Positions 1 to 13,284 of a stretch of 64,000 bases of DNA are shown piece after piece; position 1 is the first letter of the stretch, and every line of letters begins with the position of its first letter. The notes under the pieces are model-generated. The model had not been told where the DNA came from. It was given only the letters and a program-made list of their open reading frames with translations, and ran no database searches. Source of the DNA: Pelargonium tetragonum (Eukaryota > Streptophyta > Magnoliopsida > Geraniales > Geraniaceae); contig JAYMTL010000014.1 of assembly GCA_036897445.1 (NCBI GenBank), positions 145,560 to 209,559 of the forward strand, in the 5' to 3' direction. Position numbers and translations under genes: made by a program.

Positions 1-612
1 TGACCAAAAGGATTCTCTTAGTTCGGACAGAATAAGGGATAACCCCAGAAAAAATGATATAGCATATAAATCCTTTAGCCCCCCGCAACCCGATGACCTT
101 AGGCTATCAACTAAAAGTGCAGATTTCTTTTTTCAAAATTTAAAGTGTTTGACCTCAAAAACAAGAAAAGGTCTGGGGTTCTAGGAGCTTCTGGGCCAGA
201 ATAACCCATATCGAGTCCATTTTTAGAGTTTTCTACTCCACTCTTAACAATGCGGGAGCTTCCTGTCAGATGGATTTTTCAGGGATTCCCTTAACGTTTT
301 CAACCTTACAGGGGGTTAATTGGCAGTAACACGTGAACTAGTCAAGAGAGTCTATTTGCAAAAAGGGGTATTCTATCTACACAAGTTTAATGGACAGGTT
401 TTCACCAGGATCCTTTGGTTTTTGAGATCCATAATTTAGGCTTAATTATGTGTCTTCACAACAGAGAAAAACTTACTACATTAATCATGAGACGGGGTTT
501 CTGAGTAGAATATCCTTTTAAGGGAACGCCCTAACCCAAATAAAAGAAATTGAAAGTAAGTTTTACCTGCCGCCGAGTGTTGCTCTATCTTAGAATTTAG
601 AATACTGAAATT

Positions 613-632
613 ATATCTATATATATAGATAT
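613..632. repeat. Perfect 20-bp AT palindrome
   Basis: ATATCTATATATATAGATAT is fully self-complementary. Low complexity makes chance likely; it may still be a melting or cruciform site. Confidence 0.7.
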
Positions 633-1557
633 TAGCATCCAGAAATCCAGAAGAGCCAGGGTGTCTCCTTGAGTACACCTTACTATTAGGCTCTTTTGCC
701 TGTCCCGTAATTATTTGAAGTCCCTATGCTTGTCAACAGCTCGGATTAATAAAAAGAGAAAAGTAAAAACCTTATAAGTTCTACTAAGAGCTTGTTCAAA
801 GCGTAAGCCTCAGTGCCCTGTCCTACGTAAATTCACAAGATTTTGTTTCTAAACGCGGAGGGCTTTTTGCTTTGTTATTTATTGAATTAAATAATCGCTT
901 AAGATCTTTACCCCCTCCTTTATTCATATGAAATAAATTTCTTCTCCACGAACCCACAAGACTTAGATCCAAAACAGGAGTAAAAAGCAAGTTTATAGGT
1001 TTAAGGAACCCTTACTTTTACATCATAACTAGTAAAATAAAGTCTTTACTTTATCTAGAGTCTCTATAATTATAAACTACTCCTATGTGGGGAAGCATAC
1101 TTTACAACAGTACTTTATTTTTTCGGGGCCCTATATTGAAGCACACCCCTCTAGAATGAAATAAACAGGAACATTGTTACTTTCTATAACATGAGCTTTC
1201 CTGAGAATAAAGTTTTTTCTTAGGCCCTTAAATTCTACGTAGAGTTATTCTTTTATAGATATAACTAACTTTACTTAGTCCAAAAGAGTGTAAACCAGAA
1301 ACTCTTCGTTTTCTTGGATGGATACTTTGACTTTAAATTGTATAAAATATAAGAATTTTTAGAACCCTTTTATAGCTTTTTCACGGATCAACTTCAGATA
1401 TTTAACAGTAAGTGAGAGGCTGAATAAGCTTATAAGGTTTAAAGAAGTCAACTTTCTCTCACCTAACCAGATATGACTAATACTGAGATACTCGTAGATT
1501 TTCGCTTAAGTTCCTTTTTTGGGTTACATAAACAACTCTTTTTAGTATGAAAGATAA

Positions 1558-1569
1558 GGGGGGGGGGGG
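1558..1569. repeat. Run of 12 G
   Basis: Twelve consecutive G residues in DNA of about 35% GC, the longest G or C run seen here. It may be length-variable or a sequencing artefact. Confidence 0.9.
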
Positions 1570-3027
1570 TAAGAAAACGGATTGACTATGGACAACTCGG
1601 GATCTTTCTTTTTTATTTTTGTTATAACACTGGGACCTAGAAGGGCTCCCAAAGCAGCTATATATAAGGAAAGCTTAAGAGAAACCCCCTTAACTTTTTA
1701 TACACGTATCTCCAATACTAAATTCGTCTAAGGTAGAGAGACTCAATATTAAGTAGCACCCCATTACCATTACATTGAAATTTCTTTTAAGTGTAATACC
1801 AAGAAAGTCTTTCGTGAATAAACCGCGTAACAGGTTTTGATACCTCTAAAGATTGCATATATAGAGGAGCACACATATCAGTACTATTACAGATGGTTAA
1901 GATTCCAAGTGCCAAAAAGTGACAAAGTGTCGACCCTAGGGTACTTGAGATATCTTCGAAATATAATTACAAAAAGCTTCCGTTCAAGTCATTTTTGTCA
2001 GATTGCTTAGTATTTGTAAATATTATAAACCCGGACCTTATATACGATGTTAGGATAAATTTAACCGAGAAAAAAAGTTTCGGTCTGTAATGGGTTTGAG
2101 CTGAGCATAAACTTTTGAGCCTAAAAAAGAAACATGGCATATAAAAGCTTTTGGTAAGTTTTTTTATTCGTTAGGGCTCTTTTACTATAAAACCCGGTTA
2201 TTTAAAAAGCTTTTTAAATACAACTAATTCCCCTTATTTAGCCCTTTTCCTCTATAAGGGAAGCGCTTACCCTTTTTTCTAAAAAGATTTTATTTACAAA
2301 ATAATGGATAATACTGCGGGTTTACTTTTCTTATGTTTACGTCCCCCTCAAGTCTAATTTCTTTAAATTACCACTCTTGAACTTATTTAAAGAGTTTAAG
2401 CATGTAATAGTCGGAATATGCTAGGCCCGAGTTTTCTTTTGTAGCTTCAAGGCTGGGAAATAAAGAAGACTGCGTAAAAGAAAAAACAGGGTAGTACAAA
2501 CAGAGGAAAAGTAGTATTTTAGTGCACGTAAATTGCCCTTATACTTCTTATACTTATAGTGGTATTGTCATTCTTTAGATTAGATATGTTTTGTCTTTTT
2601 GAGAGGTGTAGTGAAGCATAAAGGAGCTCCACAACCAAGGACTTGTTCGAGTTGAAAGGTGCATCCCGTTCGTAATAAAGCCTAAAAGTAAAGCAAAACT
2701 GCCGAGGAAAAGGGTCCAATTAAAGCAATCAAGGTAGTATATATGACATTAAGGGAAGTTATACAATTCTTATCTTAAGTAATCCTAAAACTTAAAAAAT
2801 CCCTATCCTTTCAACGAATGGGAAACCTTTCATTTTCTAGTTGAACTTCCTCATTTTTGCGTTGGAGTTACTGTGCTTGTTCCAAGAAAGCCCTGTTTTA
2901 TTCAGTAAAATTCTATGAGTAAAAACACGTAATGCTCCGACGGAACTCCTATAAAATTTTCTTTACTAAAAGTTCCTGTATCCTGACATACTAACACCAA
3001 AGGCCCCATTTCTTATAGCACCCCGAA

Positions 3028-3050
3028 TTCTTAATTAAATTAATTAAGAA
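3028..3050. repeat. Perfect inverted repeat, 11-bp arms, 1-nt spacer
   Basis: TTCTTAATTAA (3028-3038), A, TTAATTAAGAA (3040-3050). Entirely AT-rich apart from one pair; it could be a cruciform site or simply a result of composition. Confidence 0.8.
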
Positions 3051-4020
3051 ATCCCTAAGGAATAGGAACCCTTTCTTTAGGTAAAGGGCTCTTAGAAGCT
3101 AGAACCAAGTAAGTGCCCTGTCCGCTGCTATGCAGCTTGAGCCGGTATAATACCAAACTTCAGGAGAAGCCCTAATCCTTTAATTACGAGTCTAAAATTG
3201 CTACTCCGCATCCCTGTTAAGCCCTATAACCACTTCCCTTTTATCTGATCTCCGATACCCTATAAGGTAAGGCTTTGGTCCTTGTTATTTGGATACACGA
3301 GCTTTCCTTAATGTGTAGTAAACGAGAACTATTGAGTTTATATTGTTTACAATAATTTGGGCGAATCTTTTAACAAGCTACTAGGAGAGGTGCTATATAT
3401 AAAGTATCCGAATAACTAAACTAAGTAGTAGCGAAAGGCGCCCCTTTTAAGAATAAGTTCATTGGTAAATAGAAGTTTAAAAAGCAAAGTATAGCAATAG
3501 AGTGCCCCGGGTCCCCTCCGTAAAATTGGCCCCTTTTTCTTTATTGGTTGGGTTTATCTTATCAACCCTCAGGTGCCTTATACTAAACAAGTATTTACTT
3601 TGCCTTCTAGCCGGAATTTTTTTATTCAAAGTCGGTAGCTATTAGAGGTTCCTTTACTTGGAAAAAGTTATCCTTATGGGAGGCCGCGTTGGTATAGTAG
3701 AGAGGTTGCTGGTATGTTATTTGTTTAGTAGTATCCACGAAGCTTTGGAATTGACTTGTTTGGTATAGGTCCTCCTTTGGTATAGGGCTATCCGCAAGTA
3801 TAAGTCTTTGCCTGTAATCTTAAGATATAAGTTTATATGACTGTGTAAAAGGACTTTTATGTCTATAAATCGGGTTAATTAATAAGGAAGGGGTCCTTTT
3901 CCTGTATTGTGTAAAATGCGGCACAGAAACTTGCTAATCATTTTTCACAAGGGGCTGTTCTTTAAAAGCCTTATGCATTTTATTTGCCTTACTTTTGAAA
4001 AAGATAGCAGTATCCCCTAT

Positions 4021-4140
4021 TTTTAGGAACGCCATAATGCGGTAGTTTTTTCTTACAAGGGACTTTTTTTACTAAAGTACTTTTAGGAACGCCATAATGC
4101 GGTAGTTTTTTCTTACAAGGGACTTTTTTTACTAAAGTAC
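4021..4140. repeat. Perfect 2 x 60-bp tandem duplication
   Basis: Bases 4021-4080 and 4081-4140 are identical over all 60 positions, and the match runs on three more T residues into 4141-4143. The unit begins TTTTAGGAACGCC and ends ACTAAAGTAC and contains no open frame of note. The lack of any mismatch implies either a very recent event or active homogenisation. The unit length equals the line width of the listing, so a copy artefact should be excluded. Confidence 0.95.
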
Positions 4141-5089
4141 TTTAGTGTTAATATTCTGTCTACTTCTAAAAACCAAAAATAGGTAATTAAATAGGTAGCT
4201 ACAGACTCTTGTAGCAAAGCTCTTACAAAAACTAGGGACAGCCGATAAAGTGCGGGTTCATTTAGACTTCAATTTTTAACGTAATTTTAGCTATCCTCCA
4301 ACCCCCTAACTGGGTAGCCTCTAAGCCTAGGAAATATATAGACAAGGTACTAAAATTACCTGAAAGAAGCTTCAAAAAGGAAATTCTAAAAAAAAGTTCT
4401 CTCAATTTTTTAGTTAGTAGGGCAGGTAAAGAAACCGAGATTAAGGAGCCCTGACAATAAGGAATAAAAACTAAAGTTGTAGGTTGCTTTTGTGTTCTCT
4501 TGTGTCTTCTTGCCTGTTGTTAGGTATTCTTTTTTTAGCTTACAAGATAGGGCTATAAGTTTAGTAAGGTAGGAGGTGTAAGTCGGAAGAAATATATAGC
4601 TGCTTGATAGGTTTAAAAAATTCAGTTTCAACGAGAACCTAGCCTGGCGTTTTATACAAGATAACGTATTGTGCTTTTACATAGAACCTTAGGAAATGAA
4701 GGAAGACTCACAGATTTTGAGTTATTAATTAGGGCAGACTTTCCAAGTACCGGTTTTAGTAAGTGAGGGCCTGGCCATTTTAAAAGTACCCGTTAAACAG
4801 ATGTAGGATTAAACTTGGAATGAACCCTTTAGAAAGCCAAGGAAGTTAGTATAGCCTATACAGGACTCTCAAATTTCTGACTTTGATTTTTAACCTAAAG
4901 GTCTAAAATTCATGCTTATTTTGTCATGATTTTGACCTCCTTTTTTGGCATTTAAACCCTGAAGTTTTGTTTGACGCTTTTTATTAGAATCGCCTATATA
5001 AAGGAAATGCTTATCTGTAACTAAAATATAGGAATTCTATACTATAAGTTACTAAGTGAAATCCTATCTCAGAAGTTCTTCTATTAGTC
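4141..5089. other. AT-rich non-coding DNA
   Basis: Nothing recognised. A minus-strand frame of 73 codons (4631-4410) shows no family resemblance. Confidence 0.7.
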
Positions 5090-6620
5090 GACCACCTTTC
5101 ACGTTAAAGCAGGTAAATCATTCCCACGTTTCATGAGTTATAATCCGCGAGCTTAGAGCTGGTGTGGTATAAGCTTTTCTAGTAATTGAAATAGCTTAAA
5201 TAAAAAAATCTTAGGGTTCAAGTCCTGTCAGTCAATTTGTTGCGGAAATATTAAGTAATTGAAAGCACAATCAGTAGAAAGGAAATCGATTATAGAGATA
5301 TCACCTCCCCACCCACACGAGTAACCTGTCCGCTTCCCTCAACTTTTCTAAAGACATCTCCTTGGTTAGAACGCCCCTCCTTTAGATTCTGCGTCGTAGG
5401 TTCGAATAGGGTCTTGGAAGTGGTCAATCCTACATTCTAGCTTTCACAAAGATATTCACTGAATGTCTACTCAAGGTCTGATCAACCAGTAGAAAACATG
5501 AGCCGGTTCCAAAATCCTTAGCTTTCTAGTCAATTAAGTATCTCCGGCAATTAAATAAAGTTAGAAAATACCGGACACGGCTTAAGAGCTATGCAATATA
5601 AAGCAACGAGTACTCCTTTATGAACCCCCCGTAAAGTGTAGGAAGAAGCCTTACAACAATAAGGCCCTATAAGGAGGCACGTGACATTGTATAGAGGCTA
5701 CGCACTGGAGCATCCTGGATCTTTGCGAATGTACGAATTCCTTAGTCTTTCCGGATCTCTATCTATTCTTTTTGCATGCTCAATTAGCTCAAGTGCTTTC
5801 GCGGTTCCTTGGTCAAAGTTCTGTCATTCAGTTTCTTTCTTCTGCCTAGTAAAGTTTCGTTAACATGGTTTTAATTACTCTATTCAATTTCTAACTAAGT
5901 AGTAAGTTTAGCGATCCTATTTATTACAAGTCTCCCTGCTCTTTCTCTGCTTCTCCCATTTTTCTTAATGTAATGTTTTTCAAACGCTGTTGATACGGGT
6001 TTAAAAGAGGCCCCTTCGTAAGATCGACTCATGCCTACCTTTTTTCTAGCAGTTCTTAGCTACGCGTACTCGTTGCATCTCTCCGCTCGTTAGTATATCA
6101 ATGTTTAGAATCACAAGACCATTCGGAAAAAGGTCCAAGAATCGAGTTGTAGTTCCATTCATAAATAAGGAGTCTGGTACACCTTTACTCAGTTCCACTT
6201 ACACTATTCTAATTCTAATAATCTGTCATCAATCACTCAACTTCATACTCCACTATAGATGCTTTCAGTAGAGTCTTTTTTTCACTGCTGTATTATTTAC
6301 AGAGAATAGAACAAAGAAGGCCGGGTTTTGCTTCAATATAAGGAGTATTCCCGTTGGTCTATATCTTGAGAGATTTGATCAAAATAATATTTCTTCGAGG
6401 GTACCTTTATAGAGTATTTAAATCCGTAGTTTTTACAGTATCATAAGGCTTTGTATGAAAAAAGAGGTTGTCTTGTCGTTACAATTGCACTAGCATTCTA
6501 TTGGCGATAAGTATCACGGTTCATCAGATTCTTCCTAAGGTTTTGTGGATCGCTTATTCAACCCAGATAAAAGTCTTTCTTTACTTTATTAGTGCACAGT
6601 CCGTGGGTTTCTCCTAGTAA
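5090..6620. other. Island of higher GC and balanced composition, unidentified
   Basis: The two lines at 5281-5400 have about 52% and 45% GC, against about 33-37% in filler lines. Coding-like minus-strand frames occur in different phases: 6198-6046 (51 codons, includes LFMNGTTTRFLDLFPNG), one starting with ATG at 6032 (includes STAFEKHYIKKNGRSRERAG), and one near 5830-5690 (includes ALELIEHAKRIDRDPERLRN). On the plus strand 5681-5863 is open for 60 codons. I recognise none of them as a known mitochondrial, plastid or plasmid protein, and none is long enough to be significant by length. Because frames change every 40-50 codons, this could be a frameshifted gene like the nad4L copy, or ordinary plant-type intergenic mtDNA with few stops. 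Confidence 0.4.
5346..5415 (+). other. tRNA-like remnant
   Basis: A D-loop-like GGTTAGAACGC (from 5364) is followed at nearly the canonical spacing by GTCGTAGG-TTCGAAT (5394-5407), the usual variable loop plus T-arm of many organelle tRNAs. The middle (CCCCTCCTTTAGATTCTG) does not form an anticodon stem, and the 3' half of the T-stem (AGGGT) does not pair. It looks like a tRNA eroded by small changes. I cannot assign an amino acid; the T-arm resembles plastid trnW, which shares GTCGTAGGTTC. Confidence 0.3.
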
Positions 6621-9600
6621 TGAAAGTAAAGAGATAGAAGAAACGCAATAAAAAGATATTTTCAAAAACGGGATGTTTAAAAATTCACTTACCTCTATCC
6701 TTAACAATTCGCTACACTTTCGTGAAATGATACCCTCTTGCTTTTTATTAAGGGCCTTGAATACAAAAATGATATACCATACCTGGAATCGCTTAAAACT
6801 TGAGTAGACTCAAACCAAAATTATACAAACAATACTGTAGGAGGGGATCCCTATTAGGTGCGCTGCTCTATTTGTAAGGAAGCCCATCTCCCTTTTAGTA
6901 AGAAATCCCGTCTCTAGAGTTCATTTTAATTAAAGGAATTTCTATTATTATTTTTGACGGAACTCCAGAATAAGGTCTAAATACCCGATTCCTAAAAGTA
7001 GTTTACCAAGAACCCTTCCTTTGCAGAAAAAGGATACCTTTGTCCATTGATTTATTTATAGTTATTAAGCCCCCGTATCACATTTCTCACAATTCAGATT
7101 AGATATTCTACTAACGAAAGGAATACATTCTCAATTCTATACCTTTTTCATGAATTACTAAACAAGAAGGAATCCCATAAACTACTACTACTTTCTAAGT
7201 TCTTTTTTATCAATCTATATGAAGACTTAACCAGGGTTGTAACTTTACAAACTAAGCATAAACTTCGGGTAAGACTTTGGTAAGGATATACCTTATAGCG
7301 ACAACCCTCGATTCCCTAACTTGAGATTCTCTTTTTTACTTAACCGAAAAGTTGTCCAAATACTAAGGAAATATCAAGGGGACTCCTGCGCATACTAATG
7401 AATTATACTATGAGACATAAACTTAACAAAAATGTAAAAAAGATCCGTTCGGAGAGAAGCCTATAGGGGTATACTACTATGTATGCAGGAAACCTGAGTA
7501 CAGGATAACGCAAGAAGTCCTTGTTCGGTAAAGTAACCAAAAATTCTATCTTATTTGATTTATGCTTTTTCTATTCCAGCAGGAGACAAAAGACTAACTT
7601 TAAAAAAATAATGTAGTAATCAACTATAGAGCAGGCTTAGAAGTTAAACTATATAAATAAGGAGGACAAACATATAAACTAGATGGCTGTGCTTTTGTAC
7701 CAACCATAAGAATACCCCTTACAGTATAAAAAACCCCTAATATATTAGAACTGGGTCTCCGTACTCTTTCAAAAAAAATTTTCTTAACTTTCTGACCAGG
7801 CCTTTTCTTAGTTTTGAGTGTGGATACCCTTTTCTTTCTATTTTGATTTTCGTATCTACGCATTGTTTATTATTAGTTGTAGCAGGGTTAAGAGTATATA
7901 CTTCTTTTTTTCTTTTTAAGGTTCCTTGTGAAAGTCTATTTCACAGAGTGTCTTGTTCTTGTTTAAAAAGTCAAAATATTTTAATGTGCTAAAGTCTCCT
8001 TATAGAGCCTTTCCTTTGGTCGTATGGGTATTCCAGGTATTCAAATCATATCCGAGAAAGCTTTTCTTGGCAAAAACAAAGGGGTTCCGGTATATCAATA
8101 TAGTACTGTATTCAGCACTTTTCTTAGGGATTCCCTGGTAGAATTCCTTGGGTTATTGCTTTACGAAATGAAGTAGTATATTCATCAATCAAGAACACCT
8201 AATTAAGCTGTGTCACATTCTAAAATATGCCCAAAAAGTTACTACAAAACTAGAACAATAAGGAATTAAAAAGTCGGCTTGAAAATACGAATAGTTTGTC
8301 TATAGATCCAGTAAATTCACTATTACAAGAAACTTTTTCTAACAAGTTACTGGCTAAAGATTAACGCAAATCGAACACGGACACACTTACTTAACTGCCC
8401 TTTGATTCCTTTAGGTCTCTTAATGACATAACTCTTTAAAATCGTCTATGTTCTGTTTAAGGGTTTCGTAACTTAGTAGATCTTTTAAGTTATTTTTACG
8501 TTGAAGAGAAGAGTGATTTTATATTAAGGTGTTGCAGTGTTCACAAAGCGGGATACCCGTTTCGAATAAAAAGGAAACAACACAGTAGAGTTTTAAGGGG
8601 TCCCTTTTACTATACTCGTTAAGGGTGCAGAGGTTCAGATTCGCATATAACACGTAAATCGGCAGTAATTGCAAAATTTCTATTGGATTTGGTAAGTAAA
8701 GATCCGTTTTCTAAATTAGAAGATATTTTTCTTTTATAAGCATTGCTATTGAAGCGGGGGTTGTAGGTAATAAATGTAATAAATAAGGCTTCATATGGAA
8801 TATAGATATAACAGCTTTCGCTAAAGAAGGTGGGACTGCCAACCCTTGATTAAGGTGGCATATAAACCTGGTTTTAGTAAAATAAAAAAACTAAGAAATT
8901 CAGCAGGATGTAATTACTCGATATCAGGAAACATTTCATAAAGAAGCTTACTCTTGTGAAGAAGATTTACTTCAAAATTACGGAACCTTAAAGTGAAAGT
9001 GGGGAGCCCCGCAGTAGAATAGGAACCCCCTAGACTAGAAGAATACTGGCTAACTGAGTTTACTCCGCAACGTAGATATCACAACATACTAAGGAGAAAT
9101 TTGGCACCCTTATCTACTTAAAAACCTAAAATGGAGCAGGTCTAAACTTAACTATTATCGGATTCTAAATTCTCCGCCTTAAAATCTAAAGCAAATAAAG
9201 AAAGTTTCTTGTACACGCGGGGGTGTCCCCTAAAAAGATACAGAACTAACTCTCATTGCACTAGAATCTTCTTTAAGGCCGAGGAGCAATGCATTTCTCT
9301 TAAAATATGTAAAATTCTCAGTCTTTCTAAATTATAACTAGTTCGCTGCCTTGGGTCTAAACCCGGGGCCCTCTTATTCTTATATAGGGGCATCCCGTTT
9401 AAAAGTCTCGGCAAAGAGTATCTATCTACTTACAGGCAAGTCCTTTAGTCCAGCCAGAATGGAGGAGTAGGAACTATAGTAGGATTTTATCCTTAAGACT
9501 AAAAGTCTACTTGGGAACCACCATACTAAGGAGCCGGGGAACCCTACAGGACTATTTTGTATCAAAGTATTAGGGTAACTCTCAGGATTGTAAGAACTCC

Positions 9601-12600
9601 TATTTCCAAGGCAAAGAAACTGACAAAAGGAATAGGGGTTTTTGGGGGAGTAAGATTAGAACCCCCTTATTCTTGTATTATACACTTTGACTAAAATATA
9701 AGTAAGGAAAGGGCTAGGGATCCGGATCTTCAAATAACTATAGTACAAACAGCTTTTAGAGAAAATAAGATTAACCACTAGACCGATACCTTTATTTCTG
9801 TTATTTCCCTTTTATCTTAATGCTAGTGATGAATTTTTATATTTTATCTTTTGTTTATTCCAGTATCCAAGTTAAATTTACCTTGAATTTCATAGAATTT
9901 TGGTAAAATAAATAAAAGTTGTATCTTAAAGATAGCTTGACTTAACCCAAAAGGTTAATTAGAAGATAGTAAAGAAAGTAGGAAGCCCTACCCCACCCAC
10001 CGTCTAGCTAAAAGACTGAAAGGTAGCGTTCACTTGGTTTATCTTATTGGCTTTGGTTAGTTTGTTTTTAATATACTTTTTTTGTAAATACTTCTTGTTT
10101 AGAAGAGTTTCTTTTAAGAATTTAGGGCTTCTAGCTTTCTTTCATTTACTAAGACTATAATATTCCCGCTTAAGAAAGTTGTTTCCTTTCTAAGTATTTT
10201 GGGTTAACTTACTTGTTTATTAGTTTTCCGGGTTAACTATAAGTGGAAGTCTATAGACGATACAAAGAGTTTTACGTTTATTTTGGTATAAAACTCTAAA
10301 AGGGTTTGGCTTCCTAACGAGCAGAGAATTCATTTAATACCAAAGCCGAAATTAGACCCTATGTTTATGGAAAGAAAGTCTTCAACGAACTTAATAAAAC
10401 TAACCTAACTTTTCCCAGATTGAACTATAATTAAGACTTTAACGTTAATTTACCAGAATCTCTAATTAGAAAGAAACCCCAGGATTGCATTATTCCAAAA
10501 TACTACATTACTAAACCGAGACTCGAAAGGGATAAAATAGGTTGTACTTCTAATCCCGCGGCGAAGCTTATAATTCTAATTCCTAAAATTATACTTAAGA
10601 ATAGTAGACTTTCGAAGAACCTTTATAATATAAACAACTGTGAAATAAGTAAATAAGGGGTTACATAACCTTAGAGCTTTCCCTATAAATTTGTAAAACT
10701 CTCGTTCTAGCGTAAATTTAGGAATTTCACAAACAAAGATTCTTGAATACAAAGACTTCCTAAGGAACAAATAATTATGAATTCCCAGATTAAGATTGGT
10801 TTAATTCCCCCTCAAATTAAATTACTACGAAAAAAAAGTCGCACAAAACTTAAGAAAAAGACTTAAATGAAGCATAAGAATCTTAAAGTATTGAGAAATT
10901 CTTCTTTTAAACATTAATAATTTAATATAAATCTAGGTACGCAGGAATTGTGCTGGTTTCTAGAGTAGTTTTTGACATTGATTTTGTATAAGAAAACCTT
11001 AGCCAGCTGAGTTCCTTTACAGAATACTACATAGCTACTAAGAAAATGGTTAAGTTCAAGTCCTATCCTACATTATAATACTAAAAACTTTCCCTATACT
11101 ACCTTTCAAGAAAGATTAGGAATATTCTTTTAAGTAAGGCTGCTATAAGACAAAGGCTCTAACCCCATAAGACAGCAGCGACTAAGGGAGGGAATACCTA
11201 CTATAAGAAGAAAGAGTATATCCCATAAGAAAACTACAGGTATAGCTAAGAGAGAGTTGTTGATGTAGGTATGAGTAAGAAACCGGGTATAGGTGAAGCT
11301 CCTAAAATTATGAAGACTCTCAAGATACGGAAAGTAAGCTGCGGAATTTCAAGGCAAGCCTAGCCCTAAGAAAAGGGATACATCAAGTCAGTAAGAGTTA
11401 TAACGTAAGCAGGAGTATTTATAATACTATAAGACATTTCCCTGCCTATTCTTTTGATTCCCTTTTGGAGATAGAAGTTCTTGGGAAAAGGAGGCCCTTT
11501 CTTTAATCTTTAATAAAGACTTATACTTGGCAAGGTTCCTCTAGAGTAGAGATTTGAAAGGATACAGGCTATGGCTAAAGACAAAGATAAGAGGGTGGTA
11601 TACAGTAATAAAGAATAAAGGGAATGACTCTTCTCGGGTACTCTTTATGAAGAGAGCTCTTCTGCTTTCGATTAGAGGGTAAAATATATATAAAGTAAGA
11701 AATCTCGAGTATTCCTTTTTAACAAGAGAGGAGTCTAAATTTAAATAAAATTTTAGAGGCTCTTTTTTAGGAAGTACCTTTTCCTGATTACAATTTTGTT
11801 ACTTGAAAAGAGGGGGTAATAAGGGGCTCTATAAGCAAGACATGTTTAGGCGCGCTGGTGCTAGTCTATTTGGTTTTAGTCCTATGTAAATTGCATAGAT
11901 TTTTAGGTGCAATGTTTAATTCCTTGTTATTTCATTCAGTTCAGATACAAGGTCATAAAAAACCTTTTGTAAAAAAGACCCGTCCTACCAATCCCTAATC
12001 CTAAGAGGTTCCTTTCCTCTATATGGCAATAGCTACAAAGCAAAAGAGGGGTATACTTTACCAACAAGAATCTTTCTGTATATATCTAATGTATACAAAT
12101 GACTAAAATACCCGTTTTCTATATCTAAGTTAATTATACAGCTATTAGCACTCTAGAATACACAAAGACTTATTAAAAGAAAAATCTACGATTATTTTAT
12201 ATTATAAGATAAGAGACTTTAAATACTAGACTATAAAATGAAAATTAGGTAGGGAAGTTGCTGCTGTTTCCAGGGTTCTGATTCTGGATAATTAAAAAAG
12301 AAGTTTAGGAGTAAAAGAACAGAACCCATTTCCGGTAAATACAAGTATAGAACATTAAGGGTAAGTATTTTCCTCTTGGCATGTCCGCTCTTTATAACTT
12401 AACTAGAAAGATAAGTCATTTTCCGAGCAGGGAGGCTTCTTTGAAAAAAGGGGAATAACGAAAACGTATAAAAAAGTCGCATGCAACCTCAATTCCTAGA
12501 ACCCTGAGTGATAAAAGAATTAATAGAAACTTTAGCCTTGTTTAAACGAATAAGTATTCCCTCTTAGCCTTTCCTAAATAAACTGGGAAGGGTGTAATTT

Positions 12601-13265
12601 CTAATTGAATATTCCTGCTTTTATTATTGCAGCTGAGTAGCTATTAAAAGGAGTTTTTGTTGTTCCGTTTCGAAGGGTTCCCATTTTCAGGTTTAAGAAT
12701 GCTTTTTACTAAAAGTTACTAAAATTCGAGTAGATGAACAGAAGCCAAAACCTAATATGTAGAACTAACTTAAGGAAATCCCTTAAAGCCCCGTAAAGTA
12801 TTCTATTCGGGCGAGGCATAAGCTTTTTACTGGTCCAGGTTAGAAAGGAAAGAACTTATCTAGATTTGATTGACAACCCCTATTTGATGCCAATTCCTTA
12901 ACTTCTTTTATATAATAGAAACCGATTTCCTTTTAGATTTTAGAAAACTTTTCCGAGAATCTATAGAGATATAGATGTTAGAGCTAAAGTAGAGTTCGTT
13001 TTTGGTTCTTGCCACAGGTTTCCCTTTTAGTGTTAACAGGGAGAGTCAGTTTCATAAAATTGATTAAGAATAGAGGATAAAATAAGTCTATAAAACTGAG
13101 AAGCTTAGGAGTATTACCAAGATACAGACAGAATAGTAAAGGATCTCCTAAGAAAATGAGATTAAGAGTATGAAGACTCAGAAGGTTAAGAAGGAGGTTC
13201 ATAAACGGGGTTTTATGTGTAATAGTTTAATGATTATACACGCTTACTTTATAATACCCAACAAC

Positions 13266-13284
13266 AACTTCTTAAAAAGAAGTT
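13266..13284. repeat. Perfect inverted repeat, 8-bp arms, 3-nt spacer
   Basis: AACTTCTT (13266-13273), AAA, AAGAAGTT (13277-13284). A further partial copy of the left motif (TGACTTCTTTGAC) follows at 13289-13301. Confidence 0.7.

Larger units (their letters stand above)
1..4020. other. AT-rich non-coding DNA
   Basis: No frame longer than 66 codons and no RNA gene recognised. It holds the AT palindrome at 613-632, the G run at 1558-1569, the inverted repeat at 3028-3050 and many short AAGGG..CCCTT palindromes. Confidence 0.7.

Noticed and set aside
5681-5863. Plus-strand 60-codon frame with a hydrophobic middle, as a membrane protein
   Set aside because: The minus strand is equally protein-like over the same bases, and no family is recognised.
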